Shown: positions 52,898 to 62,863, counted from the first letter of the stretch. The stretch is DNA of 64,000 nt from Berkiella sp964496435 (GCA_964496435.1 CAZBZP010000003.1:62001-126000); one strand, 5' to 3'. Notes: generated from the sequence alone by a model not told the origin. Program-made: numbers and translations.

Positions 52898-53610
52898 AGT
52901 GCCACCAAGCTCTCATTAATTTGGGTTAATACAGATTGGGGCGCTGTTGCATGGGTAATTGAGCGACCAATCACTAAATAATCACTCCCTTGCTTTACTG
53001 CCAACTCAGGTGTCATCACTCTTTGCTGATCATGTTTTTCATCTTCCGCTAACCTGATCCCGGGTGTAACACATAAGAAGTCTTGTCCAAATTCTTTTTT
53101 CAAAAGGGGTACTTCTTTGGCTGAACAAACAACCCCATCTAAAGCTGCTTGCTTACATAATGTTGCCAATCGCAAAACAGTTTCATCAATACTGCCTTTT
53201 AAACCTAATTGCGCCATTTCTGCTTCACCTGAGCTGGTCAATAAGGTCACGCCTATCAAAAGTGGTTTTCTTGCGAGTGTCTTTGCAGCTCTATCAACGG
53301 CCTCGCGTGCTGCTTTGAGCATAGCCGCGCCACCTAAAGCATGAACGTTCAACATCCACACGCCTAAATTTGCCGCCTCGAAGCAGGCACCGCTTACTTG
53401 TTGTGGAATATCATGAAATTTTAAGTCTAAGAAAACATCGAAGCCTTTATCTTGAAGTTCTTTTACCCACTGTGGACCATAATGGGTAAATAGCGTAATG
53501 CCAATTTTGAGTCGGCAATGATTGGGATCAAGCTTTGCAATAAGGTTGTGTAGCTGCACTTTATCTTCAAAATCTAGTGCAACAATAACTTTGGAGTTAA
53601 TTGACGACAT
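52894..53610 (-). CDS. pyrF: Orotidine 5'-phosphate decarboxylase
   Basis: A ~238-residue protein with V-A-L-D-F near the N-terminus, the catalytic D-x-K-x-x-D motif (L-D-L-K-F-H-D-I-P) and the late phosphate-binding V-T-P-G-I-R and V-I-G-R-S-I-T motifs. It makes UMP in pyrimidine synthesis. I use ATG 53610 (GGAG ten bases upstream). lapA-lapB-pyrF is the usual gammaproteobacterial order, and it is kept here, with the O-antigen genes following pyrF. Confidence 0.93.
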   Translation of the reverse strand: MSSINSKVIVALDFEDKVQLHNLIAKLDPNHCRLKIGITLFTHYGPQWVKELQDKGFDVFLDLKFHDIPQQVSGACFEAANLGVWMLNVHALGGAAMLKAAREAVDRAAKTLARKPLLIGVTLLTSSGEAEMAQLGLKGSIDETVLRLATLCKQAALDGVVCSAKEVPLLKKEFGQDFLCVTPGIRLAEDEKHDQQRVMTPELAVKQGSDYLVIGRSITHATAPQSVLTQINESLVAL

Positions 53611-53731
53611 ATTATAGTTCTCCAACTTCTGCATAATATTATATTAAAAAGAAAGGTTTGTGCTTAGTTCAACAGTCAACTGCTGTCTACCATTTATCTA
53701 ATTGACAGGTTTCATAACGAATAAGGCCGGG

Positions 53732-54916
53732 CTATTCGCCCTCTATCCCCTGGATTGGTTTTACTTGCGCCCACTGCCTGCAACTTGGGCATTGCCAGTG
53801 CATTAAGCGGCTTGCAAATCCACATTGTCCGCAACGATAAATTGGCTTTTTCTCGACTAATTGTTCTACTAAGGATTTTAACATTAATAGTTCGTTGCGC
53901 ACTTCACCTACAACGCGCGAAAGATGAAACTCAATCAATAATTTAAGACCTCTGATAGAGGGGTTGCGATGCATGTAATTTGCTAAAATATACGCTGCTC
54001 TGTCTTGGCCTAAATTCTCTTTTACTTTCTGTGCATGTGCCAACACAATGCTAATTGAGGGGCAATGACGCAGTAAATAATCTAAGTATTCTTCTAATGC
54101 TTTGTGTTCTCCCAAGAGCTCATAACATTCTATGAGTAAGGGCAGGGCCTCTGGTAAAAAGGCAACATCCTGAAATTCAATACGTTTGTAAGCATTAATT
54201 GCATTTTGATATTTGCCAAGTTTCTTTTCGAAGTTTCCTTCACAAAGACTAATGCGCACACAATTTCTATTATGGCTAAGGCCTTCTTTAAGATACTTGA
54301 AAGCTGTTTTGATTTTTCCTTTACTCCATGCGATTTCTGCTATCTCGCAATAATAAAGTGCAATGATGTTACCCATTGATTGTTTAGTGACTTCTTGTAA
54401 ACGCAAGGCCACATAAACAGCCTTCTCCCACTCTTTTTCTCTTTCATAGATATCTATTAAATGGCGTAAACTGATTTCCAGTTGGTTTCCAACCGTATTG
54501 GTTACTTCTAACAGCAATGATTCTGCTCTATCGTACATCCCAGAACGCATATAATCCTGCGCCAACTCTAATAAAGAATGATTGCGTTGTTTGGGTGTCA
54601 AATGGGGTTTAGAAAGTAGCGTTTGATGGATCCGAATCGCTCTATCTACTTCCCCTCTTCGCCTAAAAAAATTACCTAATGCCAAGGTGGTATCAACAGA
54701 GTCTGGAGAAACATCTAACATTCGAATAAAAGCATCAACCGCTTTATCGGTCTGTTCGTTCAATAAGAAATTGAGCCCCATATAATAATCAGAGCTTAAG
54801 CTATCACTTTTAGAAGGATTACCTTGCCGCGTCGTACGCTTGCCCAAATACCACCCAGACAGCGCGGCAATCGGTAAAAGTAAACAAATTAATTGCAACA
54901 AGTTGAATGATGACAT
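53732..54916 (-). CDS. lapB: Lipopolysaccharide assembly protein LapB
   Basis: A 394-residue protein: N-terminal membrane anchor (residues ~5-25), nine or so TPR-like repeats, and a C-terminal rubredoxin-like zinc ribbon with C-G-Q-C and C-P-S-C. This is the complete LapB (YciM) architecture. LapB regulates LpxC turnover by FtsH and helps LPS assembly at the inner membrane. It follows lapA by 12 bases and precedes pyrF by ~120 bases. Confidence 0.93.
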   Translation of the reverse strand: MSSFNLLQLICLLLPIAALSGWYLGKRTTRQGNPSKSDSLSSDYYMGLNFLLNEQTDKAVDAFIRMLDVSPDSVDTTLALGNFFRRRGEVDRAIRIHQTLLSKPHLTPKQRNHSLLELAQDYMRSGMYDRAESLLLEVTNTVGNQLEISLRHLIDIYEREKEWEKAVYVALRLQEVTKQSMGNIIALYYCEIAEIAWSKGKIKTAFKYLKEGLSHNRNCVRISLCEGNFEKKLGKYQNAINAYKRIEFQDVAFLPEALPLLIECYELLGEHKALEEYLDYLLRHCPSISIVLAHAQKVKENLGQDRAAYILANYMHRNPSIRGLKLLIEFHLSRVVGEVRNELLMLKSLVEQLVEKKPIYRCGQCGFASRLMHWQCPSCRQWAQVKPIQGIEGE

Positions 54917-54928
54917 CGCTACTTCACA

Positions 54929-55195
54929 TCAATGTTGGCTTTGGTTCTTTTTTAATCTGGATTCTAGCCATTTATTCTTGGCTTTAAGCTTTAATAAACT
55001 ATAACCCATTGAAAGTCCAGTTACCAACACACCTAATGCTAAACAAATCATTAATATGGCCGCTAAGGGCAATTGTTTGCTACCAAGCAGATAATTTACT
55101 TCAACCGCTTGTGCATTCAATGCAGTAAAAGCTATCCCTATAATTATTAGTAGGACAGTTAACAATATACCTATTGTCCGCACAGTTCCTCCCAT
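54929..55195 (-). CDS. lapA: LapA (DUF1049) membrane protein
   Basis: An 88-residue protein with two membrane helices and the DUF1049 pattern (I-A-F-T-A-L-N-A-Q-A-V-E-V-N-Y then a second helix and a basic tail). AAGGAAT precedes the ATG. The gene lies next to lapB, as expected. In most gammaproteobacteria ihfB is between rpsA and lapA; it is not here. Confidence 0.88.
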   Translation of the reverse strand: MGGTVRTIGILLTVLLIIIGIAFTALNAQAVEVNYLLGSKQLPLAAILMICLALGVLVTGLSMGYSLLKLKAKNKWLESRLKKNQSQH

Positions 55196-55220
55196 TTTAT
55201 TCCTTTAGTGATACACACCT

Positions 55221-55246
55221 GCCTGTAGCTTAAGCTACCTACAGGC
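55221..55246. promoter_or_regulatory. Hairpin in the lapA leader
   Basis: GCCTGTAG (55221-55228) pairs with CTACAGGC (55239-55246), and the loop contains the self-complementary GTAGCTTAAGCTAC. It lies just upstream of the lapA ribosome site on the minus strand and downstream of the rpsA terminator. It may affect lapA expression; no function is known. Confidence 0.4.
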
Positions 55247-55282
55247 AAAAAAAAACGGTGTACACACGAGGCATACACCGTT
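55247..55282 (-). terminator. Intrinsic terminator of rpsA
   Basis: On the minus strand, AACGGTGTA and TACACCGTT (55254-55262 and 55274-55282) form a 9-bp stem followed by a run of T residues (plus-strand A-run 55247-55255). It sits ~25 bases after the rpsA stop. Confidence 0.85.
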
Positions 55283-55306
55283 TCCATTCTACATAAAAAT
55301 GAGCGC

Positions 55307-57019
55307 TTATTCTTCTTCGTCTTTATCGCCACGAAGTTGTTCTTTAAGCAAGTCACCCAAAGTAGTAGCGCCTGACTGATCACTGCCTTTGGAGTAATCA
55401 CGTAAAGCATCTGCTTCTTCTTGTGAGTCTTTTGCTTTAATCGATAACAAAATCGTACGATTTTTACGATCAACGCCAACAAATTTAGCTTCGACTTCAT
55501 CGCCAACATTCAATACTGAACGCGCGTCTTCAACTCTATCTCTGGCTAATTCCGAAGAACGTAAATAACCTTCAACGCCTTCAGCTAAATCAATTTTAGC
55601 GCCTTTGGCATCAACTTCTGCAACCTTACCAACAACAATAGAACCTTTAGCAAATTCTGCTAAATAGTTAGAGTAAGGATCAGACTGCAATTGTTTCACA
55701 CCTAAGGAAATGCGTTCACGTTCTGGATCAACAGAAAGTACCACAGCTTCTACTTCATCACCTTTCTTATAGGTTAATACAGCTTCTTCGCCTGGGGTAT
55801 TCCAAGAAATATCAGATAAGTGAACCAAACCATCTATGCCGCCATCAAGACCGATAAAGATCCCGAAGTCAGTAATGGATTTGATCTTACCAACAATCTT
55901 GTCACCTTTGTTGTGGGTTGCTGCAAAAGCATCCCATGGTGAAGCTTTGCATTGTTTTAAGCCCAAGGAAATACGACGACGTTCTTCGTCGATATCCAAT
56001 ACCATCACTTCAACTTCTTCGCCTGGTGAAACAATCTTAGAAGGATGAACGTTACGGTTTGTCCAATCCATTTCAGAAACGTGTACTAAGCCTTCGATGC
56101 CTGCTTCAAGTTCAACAAAGCAACCATAATCAGCAATATTGGTAACGCGGCCAACCACACGAGTTCCTTCTGGATAACGACGAGCAACGCCTACCCATGG
56201 ATCTTCGCCTAATTGCTTTAATCCTAAGGACACGCGCATACGTTCTCTGTCAAAGCGTAGAACTTTAACTTGTAATTCTTGGCCAACGTTTAATACTTCA
56301 CTTGGGTGTTTAACACGTTTCCAAGCGATATCTGTGATATGTAACAAGCCATCAATGCCGCCAAGATCAACGAATGCACCATAATCGGTGAGATTTTTGA
56401 CCACACCTGTAATCAATTGACCTTCTTGTAAACCTTCTAAGAGCGCATCACGTTCTTGTGTATTTTCAGATTCAACTACTGAACGACGTGATACAACAAC
56501 GTTGTTTCTTTTTTGATCTAATTTGATTACTTTAAATTCAAGTTCTTTACCTTCAAGGGAACTCATGTCACGTACAGGACGCACATCAACGAGTGAACCT
56601 GGCAAGAACGCACGAATTGTATTGATATCGACGGTAAAGCCGCCTTTGACTTTGCCATAAATGATACCTTTGACCACTTTACTTTCTTGATAAGCTTTAT
56701 CCAATACTTTCCAAGCTTCTTGTCTTTTGGCTTTTTGTCTGGAAAGACGGGTTTCACCATAACCATCTTCTATAGCTTCGAGTGCTACAGGAATGCTATC
56801 GCCAATATTGATTTCTAATTGGCCATCTTTGTCATAAAATTCTTCAATTCGAATATACCCTTCAGATTTAAATGGGGTATCTATAGTAACTAAGCCCTTT
56901 TCTGAATTGATATGAAGAACAACACCATCAAAAATGACGCCGGGAGCCATTTCGACTTTAGAGATTGTTTCTTCAAATAATTGGGCAAAACTTTCGTTCG
57001 TGGTTGGAATTGCATTCAT
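55307..57019 (-). CDS. rpsA: 30S ribosomal protein S1
   Basis: A 570-residue protein with six S1 (OB-fold) domains, each with the G-x-V-x-x-I-x-D-Y/F-G-x-F-V-x-L pattern and G-L-x-H-x-S-D segments, and a glutamate-rich C-terminus. Normal length and domain number. It helps start translation on the 30S subunit. It follows cmk by ~100 bases, with a promoter-like sequence between, and ends before a clear intrinsic terminator. Confidence 0.95.
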   Translation of the reverse strand: MNAIPTTNESFAQLFEETISKVEMAPGVIFDGVVLHINSEKGLVTIDTPFKSEGYIRIEEFYDKDGQLEINIGDSIPVALEAIEDGYGETRLSRQKAKRQEAWKVLDKAYQESKVVKGIIYGKVKGGFTVDINTIRAFLPGSLVDVRPVRDMSSLEGKELEFKVIKLDQKRNNVVVSRRSVVESENTQERDALLEGLQEGQLITGVVKNLTDYGAFVDLGGIDGLLHITDIAWKRVKHPSEVLNVGQELQVKVLRFDRERMRVSLGLKQLGEDPWVGVARRYPEGTRVVGRVTNIADYGCFVELEAGIEGLVHVSEMDWTNRNVHPSKIVSPGEEVEVMVLDIDEERRRISLGLKQCKASPWDAFAATHNKGDKIVGKIKSITDFGIFIGLDGGIDGLVHLSDISWNTPGEEAVLTYKKGDEVEAVVLSVDPERERISLGVKQLQSDPYSNYLAEFAKGSIVVGKVAEVDAKGAKIDLAEGVEGYLRSSELARDRVEDARSVLNVGDEVEAKFVGVDRKNRTILLSIKAKDSQEEADALRDYSKGSDQSGATTLGDLLKEQLRGDKDEEE

Positions 57020-57040
57020 TCTTTAATAATCCTTTGATGC

Positions 57041-57069
57041 TTAATATGAGTCAATTAACTAAACATCAA
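57041..57069 (-). promoter_or_regulatory. Possible sigma-70 promoter of rpsA
   Basis: On the minus strand, TTGATG (plus CATCAA 57064-57069), a 17-base spacer and TATTAA (plus TTAATA 57041-57046) lie upstream of the rpsA start, followed by AAGGA and ATG. Two four-of-six matches to the consensus; plausible but unproven. Confidence 0.35.
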
Positions 57070-57118
57070 GTTTGTCTGGTTTATACAAATCATTTTATTA
57101 CTGGCATAAAATGACACC

Positions 57119-57799
57119 CTAAAGCGAGAGAAGACCCCTGGCTTTAACCTTGGCCATCACTTCTTCAAAAACTGCTTTTATAGGCATTGCTGTTGTGTCT
57201 ATAACGATAGCATCAGCTGCAGCAACTAATGGCGCTACAGTTCTTTGCCTATCACGCAGATCTCTTGCAGTAATTTCGGCCAAAAGGTCATCAAGGCTAA
57301 CATCTAACCCCTGCTCTTTCAACTGACTTTGACGCCTTTTCGCACGTTCGGCAGCAGAAGCATCGAGAAATATCTTTAAATCAGCTTGGGGAAAGACAAT
57401 TGTGCCCATATCTCGGCCATCGGCCACTAAACCAGGCGCTTCCAAAAAAGCTCGTTGCCTATCTAAAAGAGCCTCTCTCACTGTAGGAATTGCAGCAACA
57501 ATGGATGCATTGCCGCCACAGGTTTCAGTGCGAATCGCCTTGGTTACATCTTGGCCTTCTAAAAAAACATGGCTTTCATCTTTGCCAAAAACAACATCCA
57601 AATGGGCCGCTAAAACAGTGAGCGCTTGGTGATTATCAAAAGCAACGGCATGTTGTGTTGCTGCCAAAGCTAGCACGCGGTAAAGCGCCCCACTGTCTAA
57701 GAAATGCCACCCCAATGCTTGAGCAATCTCTCGACTCAAGGTCCCTTTACCTGAGCCACTGGGGCCATCGACTGTAATGACAGGAAAGTATTTTTTCAT
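57119..57799 (-). CDS. cmk: Cytidylate kinase
   Basis: A 226-residue kinase. The P-loop G-P-S-G-S-G-K-G-T is near the N-terminus, followed by D-S-G-A-L-Y-R and the D-G-R-D-M-G-T-I-V-F-P NMP-binding segment. It phosphorylates CMP and dCMP. The order aroA-cmk-rpsA is conserved in gammaproteobacteria; aroA ends ten bases before it. Confidence 0.94.
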   Translation of the reverse strand: MKKYFPVITVDGPSGSGKGTLSREIAQALGWHFLDSGALYRVLALAATQHAVAFDNHQALTVLAAHLDVVFGKDESHVFLEGQDVTKAIRTETCGGNASIVAAIPTVREALLDRQRAFLEAPGLVADGRDMGTIVFPQADLKIFLDASAAERAKRRQSQLKEQGLDVSLDDLLAEITARDLRDRQRTVAPLVAAADAIVIDTTAMPIKAVFEEVMAKVKARGLLSL

Positions 57800-57808
57800 T
57801 CAATATAC

Positions 57809-59113
57809 CTATAGTTGCTGAATATCCAACCCGACCTGCGCTGCAAGTTGACTGAAGTTGGGGAATGATGTGGCAATGTTGTCACAATCTTTAATTTTTA
57901 TTGGTGTGTTTGTCTTAGTTGCTGCCATGGCAAAAGCCATCGCAACACGGTGATCACCATAACTATGAAGCTCACCACCTTGCAAGGAGCCACCCGAAAT
58001 AATAACACCATCTGGGAACTCTTCCACGTGCGCCCCCAAAATTTTTAGCCCTTCACACATGACTTTAATTCTATCGGTTTCTTTTACCCGTAATTCTTTA
58101 ACGCCTCGAATCACTGTTTTACCTTGAGCGCAAGCTGCAATAATAAACAACATGGGAAATTCATCCATTGCTGAAACAACCCATTCTTGAGGAACTTCAA
58201 TTCCTTTTAGGGTGCTGCCCTTAACTTCTATATCCGCAACAGCTTCACCACTTTGTTGGCGTTCATTAATAAGCTTTATGTTCGCGCCCATACGTCGCAA
58301 TATTTTCAGCATGCCTATTCTGCGATCATTAACACCAATATCTGATAACACCATTTCCGCACCGGGATTCATACTTGCAGCACCTATAAAAAATGCCGCA
58401 GAAGAAAAGTCACCAGGGATATGAAGTGTTTGTCCAAATAAAGTTTTTCCGGGTGTTAACACTATTTTATTTTGTTCTGTCACAATATCGCAGCCAAAGG
58501 ACTTCAGCATACGTTCGGTATGATCGCGGCACAGACCTTTTTCAACAATCACTGTCGGCCCTTTTGCATATAATCCTGCTAATAATAAACAGGATTTAAT
58601 TTGGGCACTTTCTACCGGTAAAACATAAGTTATGCCTTGCAAGGGCCCACCCTTGATCTCTAAGGGGGGTGTTTCTCTCGTTTGCGAAAGCTGTCCTTTG
58701 ATGTTGGCGCCCATTGTAGAAAGCGGCAGGGTGATTCTTTCCATAGGACGACGGCTTAGCGAAGCATCGCCATATAACGCGCTGTTAAAAGGTTGCGCTG
58801 ATAATAAACCCGCTAATAAACGCATGCTGGTGCCAGAGTTCCCACAATCTATAGGCGCTGTGGGCGGTGAAAGATGATCTAAACCACGCCCCTGTATCAC
58901 TACTTTTCCAGGTGCTGGTTGCGCTAGCTTCACCCCTAGTTGTTGCATCGCTTTAAGGGTAGCTAAACAATCTTGGCTTTCTAATATGCCTTCTAATTGC
59001 GTTGTGCCAGTGCCCAGTGAACCAATAATAAGTGCTCGATGCGTAATTGATTTATCACCAGGCAGTTGGATTTGGGATGGCTTTAGAATGCTAGGCTTAA
59101 CAAGCAGATCCAT
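57809..59113 (-). CDS. aroA: 3-phosphoshikimate 1-carboxyvinyltransferase (EPSP synthase)
   Basis: A 434-residue protein with the shikimate/PEP-binding L-P-G-D-K-S-I-T-H-R, the G-N-S-G-T-S-M-R-L and R-V-K-E-T-D-R-I segments of EPSP synthase. It transfers enolpyruvyl to shikimate-3-phosphate in aromatic amino-acid synthesis. It follows serC by 11 bases and precedes cmk by 9; the four genes gyrA-serC-aroA-cmk are on one strand. Confidence 0.94.
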   Translation of the reverse strand: MDLLVKPSILKPSQIQLPGDKSITHRALIIGSLGTGTTQLEGILESQDCLATLKAMQQLGVKLAQPAPGKVVIQGRGLDHLSPPTAPIDCGNSGTSMRLLAGLLSAQPFNSALYGDASLSRRPMERITLPLSTMGANIKGQLSQTRETPPLEIKGGPLQGITYVLPVESAQIKSCLLLAGLYAKGPTVIVEKGLCRDHTERMLKSFGCDIVTEQNKIVLTPGKTLFGQTLHIPGDFSSAAFFIGAASMNPGAEMVLSDIGVNDRRIGMLKILRRMGANIKLINERQQSGEAVADIEVKGSTLKGIEVPQEWVVSAMDEFPMLFIIAACAQGKTVIRGVKELRVKETDRIKVMCEGLKILGAHVEEFPDGVIISGGSLQGGELHSYGDHRVAMAFAMAATKTNTPIKIKDCDNIATSFPNFSQLAAQVGLDIQQL

Positions 59114-59124
59114 TCAAGCGCTCA

Positions 59125-60210
59125 TTAACCATGTGATTTTTCAAAAGTCTGCATAAAATCTCTCAATGCTGTAACGCCTTCTAATGGCATTGCATTATAT
59201 AAGCTGGCACGACAGCCGCCGATAAGCTTATGTCCTTTAAGTTGCATTAAGCCCTGTTTCTTTGCTTCTTGCAAAAAGAGGCTTTCTAATTCTGTGCTTG
59301 GCATTGTGAAAGGAATATTAATACGTGAGCGATTTGCTTTAAACACGGGAGAATTATAAAAATCGCTATTATCTATCACATTATAAATTAAAGCTGATTT
59401 TTGTTCGCACAGTTTTGCCAGCGTGTTTATATCGCCAACAGTTTGAAGCCATTTAAGCATCAACCCCAGCACATACCAACAAAACATGGGTGGCGTATTA
59501 TAAAGAGATTGAGATTCATGATAGAGCTTATAATCTAACATCGAAGGCGTAAAAGGATGCGCATTGCCTAGCAGTTCTTTTCTCACGATGACCACTGTGA
59601 TACCTGCTATGCCTAAGTTCTTTTGCGCACTCGCATACACTGCGCCATACAAATCAAAATCAATGGGCTTGGTTAAGATATTTGAGGTCATATCACTAAC
59701 GAGCCATTTGCCTTTACACTTGGGAGTATACTGAAATTCAACCCCTTGAATGGTTTCATTATCCGTGTAATGCAGATAGGGACTCGTTTCTGTGAAGGAC
59801 CATTCTTCAGTAACTGGGATCTGAGAAAACTGATTATTCTCGCTGCTAGCAACACAATGGACATCTGCATATTTTTGGGCTTCTTTATAAGCCATGTCAG
59901 ACCATACACCCGTAACGAGATAATCTGCTGTTTTAGCGCCAGCTAATAAATTCAAGGGCACAGCAGAAAATTGCGTTCTTGCTCCACCATGCATAAAGAG
60001 AACAGCAAAATCATCAGGAATTGACAGCAAAGCGCGAAGATCCGCTTCTATCGATTGTGTCAATTCCATAAAAACTGGCAAACGATGACTTAATTCCATC
60101 ACCGACATACCTTCATGCCAATCAGGTATGTCGTCCTTGATTTGCGCTAATACCGTTTGAGGAAGACAAGCAGGGCCTGCACCAAAATTATAAATGCTAT
60201 TCGTCTTCAT
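59125..60210 (-). CDS. serC: Phosphoserine aminotransferase
   Basis: A ~361-residue PLP enzyme starting M-K-T-N-S-I-Y-N-F-G-A-G-P-A, as in other SerC proteins. H-G-G-A-R-T-Q-F and the PLP-lysine segment S-A-Q-K-N-L-G are present. It makes phosphoserine (and can serve pyridoxal-phosphate synthesis). I start at ATG 60210, which overlaps the 3' end of gyrA by 14 bases; longer frames lie entirely inside gyrA and have no support. Confidence 0.93.
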   Translation of the reverse strand: MKTNSIYNFGAGPACLPQTVLAQIKDDIPDWHEGMSVMELSHRLPVFMELTQSIEADLRALLSIPDDFAVLFMHGGARTQFSAVPLNLLAGAKTADYLVTGVWSDMAYKEAQKYADVHCVASSENNQFSQIPVTEEWSFTETSPYLHYTDNETIQGVEFQYTPKCKGKWLVSDMTSNILTKPIDFDLYGAVYASAQKNLGIAGITVVIVRKELLGNAHPFTPSMLDYKLYHESQSLYNTPPMFCWYVLGLMLKWLQTVGDINTLAKLCEQKSALIYNVIDNSDFYNSPVFKANRSRINIPFTMPSTELESLFLQEAKKQGLMQLKGHKLIGGCRASLYNAMPLEGVTALRDFMQTFEKSHG

Positions 60211-62863
60211 CATCTTCGATGTCATCACCTTCTTCCTGGATATCCATATCTTCTTGCTCATCTCCATCAACGTCATCTTCTGACGATGCGAGGATAGGTT
60301 TTGAAGCTGCTACTTTAGACGTTTGTTCTTCGTCTATTTCTTGTTCCTCAATACGTTGAAGCCCTACTAATTTTTCATTATTGCTTAGCTGAATCAAGGT
60401 GACGCCCTGTGTATTTCTGCCTACAACAGAAATTTCAGCCACGTGTGTACGCACTAACGTGCCCCCATTAGTAATAAGCATAATTTCTTCATTTTCTTCA
60501 ACTTGTACTGCTCCCACAACGGCGCCATTGCGTGTCGTTGTTTGGATAGAAATAACGCCCTGACCACCACGGCCTTTGACAGGGAATTCAGAAATAGCGG
60601 TGCGTTTTCCAAATCCATTTTCAGTGGCTGTTAGAATGGAGCAAGCATCACTTTTAACAACTATTAAGGAAATGACATTTTGATCATCTTGTAATTTAAT
60701 ACCACGCACACCACGGGCTGTTCGACCCATGCCACGAATAGCCGTTTCGTTAAAACGAATGACCTTACCGGCATCAGTGAACAACATCACGTCGCGATTA
60801 CCGTCAGTGGTTTCAACACCGACTAATTGATCATTTTCATCTAAGCCGATGGCAATGATCCCTGAGCTACGTGGACGTGAGAAATTACTGATTGCTACTT
60901 TTTTCACGACACCCTTTTTGGTTGCCATGAAAATGTAATTCGCATCACTGTAATCACGTAAAGGTAATATTGCGCTAATACGCTCATCTTGTGATAGAGG
61001 CAGAAGGTTCACAATCGGCTTACCACGAGATGTTCTTGAACCAAGCGGTAATTGATAAACTTTAAGCCAATATACCTTACCTTTGCTGGAGAAGCATAAA
61101 ATAGTATCGTGTGTGTTAGCGATGAGAAGTTGATCAACAAAATCTTCATCTTTTACTTGGGTAGCGGCTTTTCCTCTACCACCACGGTGCTGTGCTTGAT
61201 AGGCATCTAAAGGTTGTGTTTTCACATAACCTTGATAAGAAAGTGTCACCACACGAATTTCTTCAGAAATTAAATCTTCGTTGGATAAATCAAGTTGATT
61301 AGCGATGATTTCAGTTCTTCTTGCATCACCAAATTGGTCGCGAGATTCACATAATTCATCACGAATAACCTGCATCAATCTTTGTGGATTGACCAAAATT
61401 TCAATCAGATTTTTGATTTCTTGCAAAATTTCTTCATATTCTTGGAATATTTTATCTTGCTCTAAACCAGTTAAGCGATGCAATCTCAAGTCTAAAATCG
61501 CTTGCGCTTGTTCATGCGACAAGTGATAGCCTTTGGCTGTTAAACCCAATCCTGGTGCTAAGGTTTCAGGTTTGGAAGAATCATCGCCCGCCTTTTCTAA
61601 CATGGCTTTAATCGCACCAGCTTGCCAAGCACGTGCTAATAATTGTTCCTTAGCTTCTTGTGGCGTTTTTGCTGCTTTGATCAGCGCAATTACTTCATCC
61701 ACATTGGCTAATGCAACGCTCAAACCTTCTAAGATATGCGCTCTTTCGCGCGCTTTTCTTAATTCATAGGAGGTACGTCGATTAACAACAACGCGTCTGT
61801 GTTTGATAAATGCTTCAAGAATTTGTTTTAAATTCAGTGTTTTTGGTTGGCCATCGACTAATGCCACCATATTGATACCAAACACACTTTGCATTGGTGT
61901 TTGGGTGTAAAGATTATTGAGGATCACATCAGCGACTTCATTACGCTTGAGTTCAATCACCACGCGCATACCATCTTTATCAGACTCATCGCGTAGATTT
62001 GAGATCCCTTCAATTTTTTTATCTTTAACTAATTCAGCAATTTTCTCTACCAATTTGGCTTTATTAACTTGGTAGGGAAGTTCGGTAATGATGATAGCCT
62101 GACGACCATCTTCTTCTTCAATATTTACTCTGGCGCGCACATAAACGCGACCACGACCTGTACGATAAGCATCATTAATGCCCGCACGCCCATTGATTAT
62201 CGCCGCTGTGGGAAAATCGGGCCCTGGTATGAGATGTATCAGCTCTTCAATCGTGGTATTGGGATTATCAATTAAGGCCAAGCAACCTGCGATGACCTCA
62301 TTGAGATTATGCGGAGGTATATTGGTTGCCATACCCACGGCAATACCTGAGGTACCATTTACTAATAAGTTGGGCACTCTGGTAGGTAATACGGTTGGCG
62401 CAAATTCTGTTTCGTCGTAGTTAGGCGCAAAATCTACCGTGTCTTTATCAAGATCTTTTAGAAGTTCATGTGCAAACTTAGACATGCGCACTTCTGTATA
62501 ACGCATCGCTGCGGCAGAATCACCATCTACCGAACCAAAGTTTCCTTGCCCATCAACCAAGAGATAGCGCAAAGAGAAGGGCTGTGCCATACGAACAATT
62601 GTGTCGTATACAGCGGTATCACCATGAGGGTGGTATTTACCGATTACGTCACCGACCACACGTGCAGATTTTTTATAGGGTTTGTTATAATCATTCCCTA
62701 ATTCAGACATGGCAAAAAGCACACGTCGATGCACGGGTTTGAGGCCGTCTCTGACATCGGGTAAAGCACGTCCCACGATAACGCTCATTGCGTAATCAAG
62801 ATACGACTGTTTTAGTTCATCTTCGATATTAACCGGATGGATTTCTTTTGCGAGCTCAGTCAC
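60197..62863 (-). CDS. gyrA: DNA gyrase subunit A
   Basis: An 888-residue type II topoisomerase subunit with the same numbering as E. coli in the N-terminus: catalytic Tyr122 in M-R-Y-T-E, and H-P-H-G-D-T-A-V-Y-D with Thr83 and Asp87 in the quinolone-resistance region. The C-terminal beta-pinwheel follows, and the last ~30 residues are strongly acidic (D-D-E-D-E). GTG start with AAAGGAG upstream. With gyrB (not in the window) it makes negative supercoils. serC overlaps its end. Confidence 0.96.
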   Translation of the reverse strand: MTELAKEIHPVNIEDELKQSYLDYAMSVIVGRALPDVRDGLKPVHRRVLFAMSELGNDYNKPYKKSARVVGDVIGKYHPHGDTAVYDTIVRMAQPFSLRYLLVDGQGNFGSVDGDSAAAMRYTEVRMSKFAHELLKDLDKDTVDFAPNYDETEFAPTVLPTRVPNLLVNGTSGIAVGMATNIPPHNLNEVIAGCLALIDNPNTTIEELIHLIPGPDFPTAAIINGRAGINDAYRTGRGRVYVRARVNIEEEDGRQAIIITELPYQVNKAKLVEKIAELVKDKKIEGISNLRDESDKDGMRVVIELKRNEVADVILNNLYTQTPMQSVFGINMVALVDGQPKTLNLKQILEAFIKHRRVVVNRRTSYELRKARERAHILEGLSVALANVDEVIALIKAAKTPQEAKEQLLARAWQAGAIKAMLEKAGDDSSKPETLAPGLGLTAKGYHLSHEQAQAILDLRLHRLTGLEQDKIFQEYEEILQEIKNLIEILVNPQRLMQVIRDELCESRDQFGDARRTEIIANQLDLSNEDLISEEIRVVTLSYQGYVKTQPLDAYQAQHRGGRGKAATQVKDEDFVDQLLIANTHDTILCFSSKGKVYWLKVYQLPLGSRTSRGKPIVNLLPLSQDERISAILPLRDYSDANYIFMATKKGVVKKVAISNFSRPRSSGIIAIGLDENDQLVGVETTDGNRDVMLFTDAGKVIRFNETAIRGMGRTARGVRGIKLQDDQNVISLIVVKSDACSILTATENGFGKRTAISEFPVKGRGGQGVISIQTTTRNGAVVGAVQVEENEEIMLITNGGTLVRTHVAEISVVGRNTQGVTLIQLSNNEKLVGLQRIEEQEIDEEQTSKVAASKPILASSEDDVDGDEQEDMDIQEEGDDIEDDEDE

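Noticed and set aside
55171..55509. A 112-codon minus-strand frame between rpsA and lapA
   Set aside because: It overlaps the 3' end of rpsA, spans the rpsA terminator and has no family signal.
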